From: Amphimedon queenslandica
Taxonomy: Eukaryota > Porifera > Demospongiae > Haplosclerida > Niphatidae
Length of the DNA stretch: 64,000 nucleotides
Reading direction: 5' to 3'
NCBI RefSeq assembly: GCF_000090795.2
Contig: NW_003546269.1
Location: 227,358 to 291,357, forward strand
In this document: positions 58,001 to 64,000 of the stretch, piece by piece
Position numbering within the stretch: the stretch's first letter is position 1
Layout of the letters: each line of letters opens with the position of its first letter
Notes under the pieces: model-generated
Told to the model about the DNA's origin: nothing
Databases searched by the model: none
The model's input: the letters and a program-made list of their open reading frames with translations, nothing else
Program-made: the position numbers and the translations under genes

Positions 58001-61000
58001 ATAAAAATTTGGGGTGATTTTGGAGCCATTTTTTTGAAAAAAACCATGGGCTATAATACAGGGATTTTTTCAGATTTTGTCTCGTTTTTTAAAGTGGCCG
58101 TAACTCAAAAAATTGAAGTCGGAATCAGCTCAAACTTTCTACACAGCATAAGTACATCAATATGTATCAGAAAATGTAATAAAAATTGAAGGTGATTTTT
58201 TTAGCCATTTTTTGGAAAAAAAACCCTGGGCTATAGTACAGGGATTTTTTCAGATTTTGGCTCATTTTTTAAAACGGCCGTAACTTGAAAAATTGAAGTC
58301 GGAATCAGCTCAAACTTTCTACACAGCATAAGTACATCAATATGTATAAGAAAATATAGTAAAAATTGGAGGTGATTTTTTGGCCATTTTTCGGAAAAAA
58401 CCATGGGCTATATATAGTACAGGGATTTTTTCAGATTTTGGCCTATTTTTTAAAATGGCCGTAACTTGAAAAATTGAAGTCGGAATCAGCTCAAACTTTC
58501 TACACAGCATAAGGACATCAATATGTATCAGAAAATGTAATAAAAATTAGGGGTAATTTTGGAGCCATTTTTTGGAAAAAACCATGGGCTATAGTACAGG
58601 GATTTTTTTCAGATTTTGGCCTATTTTTTAAAATGGCCGTAACTTGAAAAATTGAAGTCGGAATCAGCTCAAACCTTCTATACAGCATAAGGACATCAAT
58701 ATGTATCAGAAAATGTAATAAAAATTGGGGGGTGATTTTTTGGCCATTTTTTGGAAAAAAACCATACATGTATACATAGAAATCACATTTCCTCATATCT
58801 CGTCAGGTTCTCATTGATAAGAGTCTGAAGGGATGGAAAGAAGTCGAGTATGAAGTCGTTAGAGATGCATATGATAACTGCATCACCGTAAGACACAACT
58901 AAATTTTTTAAAAATATTTTAATATTTAAAAAAATTATATCTTCTAGGTATGCAATATGGAGAATCTAGATCCCCTTGGTATCCATACAGGTGAGTCCAT
59001 TGTGGTTGCTCCATCTCAGACGCTGACCAATAACGAGTATAACCTATTGAGATCCGTTGCCATTAAAACCGTACGTCACCTTGGGGTCATCGGAGAATGC
59101 AACATACAATATGCCCTGAGTCCCGACTCTAGACAGGTAAGGACACACCCACTATAAGACACACCCATTTATACATTACATGTACATCTATTTTTCATTA
59201 AAATATATGTAAAACCTTTATTTCTAAATTTTATTTTTATTATATTATTTATTATTTTGTGATTGGTTTTTTTCTCTCTCTCTAGTATTACATCATTGAG
59301 GTGAATGCTCGTCTCTCCCGTAGCTCTGCCCTTGCTTCAAAGGCCACTGGGTATCCCCTCGCTTACGTTGCTGCTAAACTAGCACTGGGACGCCCCCTGC
59401 CGGAACTAAGGAACTCAGTTACCACAGCAACTACGGCTTGTTTTGAACCATCCCTGGATTATGTCGTTGTGAAAGTAAGTGCTCGGATACATGTATTGCC
59501 TACATGTTATGTTTTTGGTGCTTTTTCGATTAGCTGGTGTTTTCACTGTTTTTGTTATTGTTATAGATACCGCGTTGGGATCTTTCCAAGTTTACCCACG
59601 TCAGCACTGAGATTGGTAGCAGCATGAAGAGCGTTGGAGAAGTTATGGCAGTTGGAAGAAAGTGAGCTCAGATTGTAAGATGTTTAAATTATTTTATGAT
59701 TATTATTATTTTTAAGATTTGAGGAGGCACTGCAGAAAGCACTAAGAATGGTCAATGAGTCTTGCCTTGGATTTGATCCTAAATTCTTACAACTTAGAAA
59801 AGAAGTAAATCTTTATTATTTTATTATCATTTATTATTAATTATATTTGTCACAGGATCTCAATCATCCGACTGACAAGCGTATTTTTACAGTAGCAGCT
59901 GCACTGGACTCTGGTTATTCCATTGACGAGTTATACCAGTTAACACGAATTGACAAATGGTTCCTTTACAAAATGAAGAATATCATTGACTGTAACAACA
60001 TGCTAGGAAAACACGATCAACAGGTATAGGCAGTAATAAAGAAAGCCAAGAACTACACGTAACTTAAAGTTATTGCTTTGCTTGCTTAGGTTTACCCCTT
60101 AATTTTTACCTCCATTTAGTTATTGTTTTATTAATTTTTTATTTTCCAGACGCTCAATAAAGAAATGCTATTATATTCAAAGCAGCTGGGTTTTTCCGAC
60201 CGTCAGATTGCTCGTTCTATAAATTCAACAGAGCTAGCCATCAGAGGACTCCGTAAATCTCTCTCGGTCACTCCCTCCATCAAACAAATAGACACAGTTG
60301 CTGCTGAGTACCCCGCCCACACTAATTACCTATACTTGACTTATAATGGGGAAACGAATGATCTGGACTTTCCTGGTTAGTAGCACCTGTAAAATCCACA
60401 TTTATTATCATGTACTAATTTTAGCAAATTTAGCAAGAGATTTTAAAAGATACTATGCATAAATTATTAGCATCATTAATAGTTAAAGAATTATACCAAC
60501 ATTATTAAAAGTTTCCCACCCAATGTTTAATAAAAAACCACCACAATTGGCACATGTGTACGTTTTATGTGCTATTAAAATGGGCTTCATTATACTGTAT
60601 TTATATTATGATGTGTTATTTTATACATGCATTATGTGTAGGTGGGGCTATCATGGTACTTGGGTCTGGAGTGTACAGGATTGGTAGTTCAGTTGAGTTT
60701 GATTCTTGTGCTGTGGGTTGCATCAGAGAATTAAGAAAACTGGGAAAGAAGACAATAATGGTAATAACAATAAGATAACAGCATCATACACTAATAAATT
60801 ATTAATATTATCTATGCCTGTTCAGGTTAATTACAACCCAGAGACAGTCAGTACTGATTACGATGAGTGTGAGAGGTTGTATTTTGATGAGCTCTCTTTT
60901 GAGACAGTGATGGACATATATGATCTTGAGCAGCCTGAAGGACTCATTTTATCAATGGGAGGACAGCTACCTAATAATATAGCAATGCCTCTATACCACC

Positions 61001-63158
61001 AGAAGGTACATACTATCTATTGTTGTCAGGGTTTCCCACAGGATTTTTGCATATTAGTACTGTAGCTTCTTGTCAGTGAATTTTTGATTCTCAAAAACTT
61101 GGTCAAAGTCCCTATGTACTGTATTGTAGTACTGTCAGCTCATGAAGCATGCTTTGTGGGAAACCCTGCTTGTATCGTCATGTGATACATGTACGTGTTT
61201 ATATCATGTGATTGTCATGTGGTTTGTAGGTTAGGATATTAGGCACGTCCCCAGAGATGATAGACAGTGCAGAGAACCGGTACAAGTTCTCACGTTTACT
61301 TGACACAATCGGAGTACAACAACCTCGCTGGAAAGAACTAACACAGATTGAAGTAAGGAACATTAAATTCCTAGATCACAGATGAAATTGTTACCTTTAA
61401 AGTTCAATGTATATGTATATGTACTTATATTTTTTATTCTTTTTTTCTCTTTCTTTCTCTTAGTCTGCTAATGAGTTTTGTGAGTCAGTTGGTTATCCTT
61501 GTCTTGTACGCCCAAGCTATGTCCTCAGTGGTAAGCACATGATAGTCACGTGATTGTCAGGTGAGTGTCACATGATTGTTGTTGATGTTGATTAGGTGCT
61601 GCTATGAATGTTGCTTATTCCAATCACGACCTCAAGTTGTACTTGAATGATGCAGTAGCTGTCTCTAAGGATCACCCTGTAGTTATTTCCAAGTATATTC
61701 AAGATGCCAAGGTATAAATAATACACATGTACATGTACGAAATATTTTTTATAAAGGTACATGTAATTTTTATTATAATTTTATTTATAGGAAATTGATG
61801 TTGATTCTGTTGCCTGTGATGGTGTCATTGTTGCTATGGCAATTAGTGAACATGTAGAGAATGCCGGTATGCTATTGTACATGTACATGTACATGTATTT
61901 ATATTTTGGTTTCTCCAGGTGTGCATTCGGGTGATGCCACGTTAGTATTACCAGCACAGGATCTTAATAAAGAGACAGTCCATAAGATCAGATCTATAAC
62001 CGAGTCCATAGCAAGAGCTTTATCAGTATCAGGCAAGTGTTATTACTTATAATATACTTGAACCTTTTTTCTCTTTTCGTCTCTCTCTCTCTCTCTTTCT
62101 CCTCTCTCTTTCTCTCCTCCTCTCCTCTCTCTCTCCCTCTACAGGTCCATTCAATATCCAGTTGATAGCTAAGGACAATCAGTTGAAGGTTATAGAGTGT
62201 AACCTCAGGGTCTCTCGCTCTTTCCCTTTTGTCTCCAAGACGCTTGACGTCGACTTTGTCTCTTTGGCAACACAGGTGATCATTGGTCAGAAAGTCAAAC
62301 CTGTCTCGATCAATTTTAAGAACCTTGGGAGAGTTGGAGTCAAGGTAGGAGTCACTATTGTACATATACATGCATGAGTGAAGGGTCTTAATAGTATCAT
62401 ACTGTAATTATCAGTAATGCTTTTAATGCTGATATCAAAAACTGGCAGAATTAAAATTAAAAGTGGATTTAAGCTGTACGTGTACATCTTTGCAGGTGCC
62501 TCAGTTTTCGTTCTCTCGTTTGGCTGGTGCTGATGTGAAGCTAGGAGTGGAGATGGCCAGTACTGGTGAAGTGGCTTGTTTTGGTGAGGACAGATATGAA
62601 GCATACATCAAGGCAATACTAAGCACTGGGTTTATACTGCCAGAGAAGACAGTACTACTGTCTATTGGGAGCTACAAGGTAATGAGAGGGAGAAATGGAA
62701 GAATGTGAGAAAATATGTTTGGATTTTTTTATGATTAATATTTGTTCTTTTACAGCACAAATCTGAGCTATTGGAGTCAGTGAAATTACTAAATGAAATG
62801 AATTATACATTGTATGCTTCTTTGGGTACAGCTGACTTTTATTCAGCGCATGGAGTTGAGGTACTTGTGTATGTTTAAATGGATATTTATTCACAGAAGT
62901 ACATGTGCATTTACATTATTTTTATGTACATATACATGTAAATATTGGTGCTTGTAAATTTGTCAATTTTGCTCAGGAGAAGTTTCTTTTTTTAAGTTTA
63001 ATCATCTCTTCTCTCTTGTAGACTAAGGCAATTGATTGGCCGTTTGGTGAAAATGGCTCGTCAGGTTTAAAGTCGAATCGTCAGTTGATGAGTATTTCTG
63101 ATTATCTCTCCCAGCGTAAAATACACCTGGTCATTAACCTACCATTGAGACAACACAA
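55089..63158 (+). CDS. CAD: CAD: glutamine amidotransferase and carbamoyl-phosphate synthetase part (3' part not seen)
   Basis: About 25 short exons. The start ([20 protein letters not shown]) opens the small CPSase domain. GATase follows with the catalytic Cys in [14 protein letters not shown] (about 56265-56310) and [29 protein letters not shown]. The first CPSase half: [20 protein letters not shown] with [57 protein letters not shown]. The second half: [20 protein letters not shown] with [46 protein letters not shown]. An MGS-type regulatory domain ends the visible part ([14 protein letters not shown]). CAD makes the first three steps of pyrimidine synthesis in the cytosol. Dihydroorotase and aspartate transcarbamylase segments are not in the window. 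If the last donor (AA|GTAAGA at 63158) were not used, the frame would stop at 63162. Confidence 0.9.
57835..58775. repeat. Tandem array of about five units of roughly 180 bp, CAD intron
   Basis: Units contain GGGCTATAGTACAGGGATTT, TTGAAGTCGGAATCAGCTCA, TTTCTACACAGCATAAG and ATATGTATCAGAAAATGTAA. The CTATAG cores start near 58051, 58231, 58408 and 58589, about 177-181 bp apart; the first (near 57868) and last (near 58760) units are eroded. The array makes up nearly all of one CAD intron. It is the same subfamily as 18385-18810. Confidence 0.92.
61070..61160. repeat. Degraded dispersed repeat fragment, CAD intron
   Basis: TTGGTCAAAGTCCCTATGTA followed by a disturbed palindrome (TGTATTGTAGTACTG). 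Short inverted copies of a GGGTTTCCCAC/GTGGGAAACCC motif lie on either side (61029-61039 and 61156-61166). Confidence 0.55.
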
Positions 63159-63690
63159 GTAAGAAAAGGAGGGAGAGATAGAGATAGGTTTGGATATACA
63201 ATGTACATGTATTTGCGGCTGCTTATTTTGCGATTTTTCCACGCCCAGCAATTACCATAGCCATATGGTATTTAATTTTTATTCTTTATTGTTGCAATAA
63301 TAAGCACCTGCAAGTATAACCCAACCTACGGTATATGTATTGATTCTCAAGTAGGTTTAGTATAGTAGCTAATTTATTCAATGCGCAATTGATCGTAATC
63401 TAAAAAAATATTACACATCACTTCTTCACTTTTTGTACATGTATTTGTATCCATGTACATGTATTTATGTTTGGATAACAAAGATACAATACTATCAAAT
63501 AAAGGATTGCTAGGTTCAATTTATTGTTGTTAATTTATAGTTACAATAACTTCCCATGCATTAATGAGTGTATAGACACACTTTTATGAAATCAAATTGT
63601 AAAAATTACTCCATTAGTGATAGTTATTGTAAGCATAGTCAATCAACCCACAGTCATCTTGAGACTAGATTATCATTCACTTATCAAGCA
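63159..63690. other. Stretch between the last seen CAD exon and the next start
   Basis: AT-rich, with TACATGTA-type repeats, an inverted-repeat segment at 63219-63312 and an AATAAA near 63500. No CAD exon is recognisable. It is either a long CAD intron or the gap after a gene end. Confidence 0.5.
63219..63312. repeat. Short inverted-repeat segment
   Basis: GGCTGCTTATTTTGCGA at the left and TTGCAATAATAAGCACC at the right are imperfectly complementary, about 60 bp apart, with an inner near-palindrome ACCATAGCCATATGGT. Possibly a small MITE remnant; no target duplication is clear. Confidence 0.35.
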
Positions 63691-64000
63691 ATGGAAGCAC
63701 AGCAGAGTCAAGTTTATGAGGATCTAAACTGTGACACTATCAACAAGGATCATAATGTATATGAGCTGTGTCAAGTGCCAGCTACCAAAGAAAGGAGAGC
63801 TGAAGAACCTACTGAACCTAGGAATATAAAGAAGAAGAACAACAAGGAATTAACATGGAATAAACCAATCGTTATTATCATCATTGTATTACTGTCACTG
63901 GTAGTAATACTACAGGTTGGTATCCTTTACTTGCTACTAGCTCAAATGTCTACAAGAGATACACCATGTACATGTACTACTGGAGCTACTACTGCTAACA
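63691..64000 (+). CDS. Type II single-pass membrane protein, N-terminal part (runs off window)
   Basis: An open frame from ATG 63691 continues to the window end without a stop. The cytosolic N-terminus (about 66 residues) has two tyrosine motifs (QVYEDLN and NVYELCQV) and a basic stop (KKKNNKE). A transmembrane helix follows (KPIVIIIIVLLSLVVILQVG), then a Thr/Cys-rich start of an ectodomain (TPCTCTTGATTA). The lack of a signal peptide and basic residues on the cytosolic side indicate type II topology. Tyr-x-x-Leu-like motifs could bind SH2 or adaptor proteins, but their spacing does not make a standard ITAM. Family unknown; the ectodomain is outside the window. Confidence 0.55.
   Translation, partial: MEAQQSQVYEDLNCDTINKDHNVYELCQVPATKERRAEEPTEPRNIKKKNNKELTWNKPIVIIIIVLLSLVVILQVGILYLLLAQMSTRDTPCTCTTGATTAN

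Noticed and set aside
63691-63780. ITAM in the N-terminal tail of the type II membrane protein
   Set aside because: The two tyrosines lie in YEDL and YELC; the second lacks the Leu or Ile at +3 and the spacing is long.

Overview
This is a compact, intron-rich, AT-rich animal nuclear segment, most likely from a demosponge; Amphimedon queenslandica or a close relative is my best inference. The clues are short introns (many 40-150 bp), very short intergenic gaps, animal genes (TPR, tektin-2, snurportin-1, LIG3, XK-related, CAD), a clan of GPR157-like receptors, a large beta-helix membrane protein and dense TACATGTACATG-type simple repeats. No bacterial, plasmid or CRISPR features are present.

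Layout, left to right. 1-3616 (-): partial GABA-B-like receptor. 3838-4567 (+): small three-exon single-pass membrane protein. 4697-6672 (-): CCDC25. 6919-20362 (-): nuclear-pore protein TPR. 20542-22283 (+): tektin-2. 22508-24319 (-): XK-related membrane protein. 24404-25387 (+): cathepsin L-like protease. 26065-27401 (+): UQCC1, the complex III assembly factor. 27639-33054 (-): DNA ligase III carrying an extra PBZ zinc finger; a 103-N gap inside it looks spurious. 33206-35468 (+): unrecognised multi-pass membrane protein. 35731-41467 (-): three GPR157-like receptors in tandem. 43208-44394 (+): snurportin-1. 44537-46573 (-): protein with an FG/poly-Q N-terminus and DM9 repeats. 46805-50262 (+): two more GPR157-like receptors. 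50406-51173 (-): a tandem pair of tiny bHLH-like proteins. 51340-54870 (+): intronless beta-helix/multi-TM protein. 55089-63158 (+): the GATase-CPSase part of CAD. 63691-64000 (+): start of a type II membrane protein running off the window.

Genes alternate in head-to-head pairs 85-232 bp apart and tail-to-tail pairs about 130-260 bp apart, so many promoters must be bidirectional. The most informative one separates TPR from tektin-2: it holds three RFX X-box-like sites, as expected for a ciliary gene. Many housekeeping functions lie side by side (nuclear transport: TPR and snurportin; DNA repair: LIG3; pyrimidine synthesis: CAD; respiratory assembly: UQCC1), but I see no shared pathway or operon logic.

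The non-coding structure is rich. A repeat family with a roughly 180-186 bp unit and a 20-bp perfect palindrome occurs at about ten places, mostly in introns and sometimes in tandem. At least four non-autonomous DNA elements or foldbacks with terminal inverted repeats sit in introns or promoters. Long GA/CT and AAT microsatellites lie in introns. Exon boundaries were read by eye from GT/AG sites and protein similarity; families were recognised from memory, without database searches.
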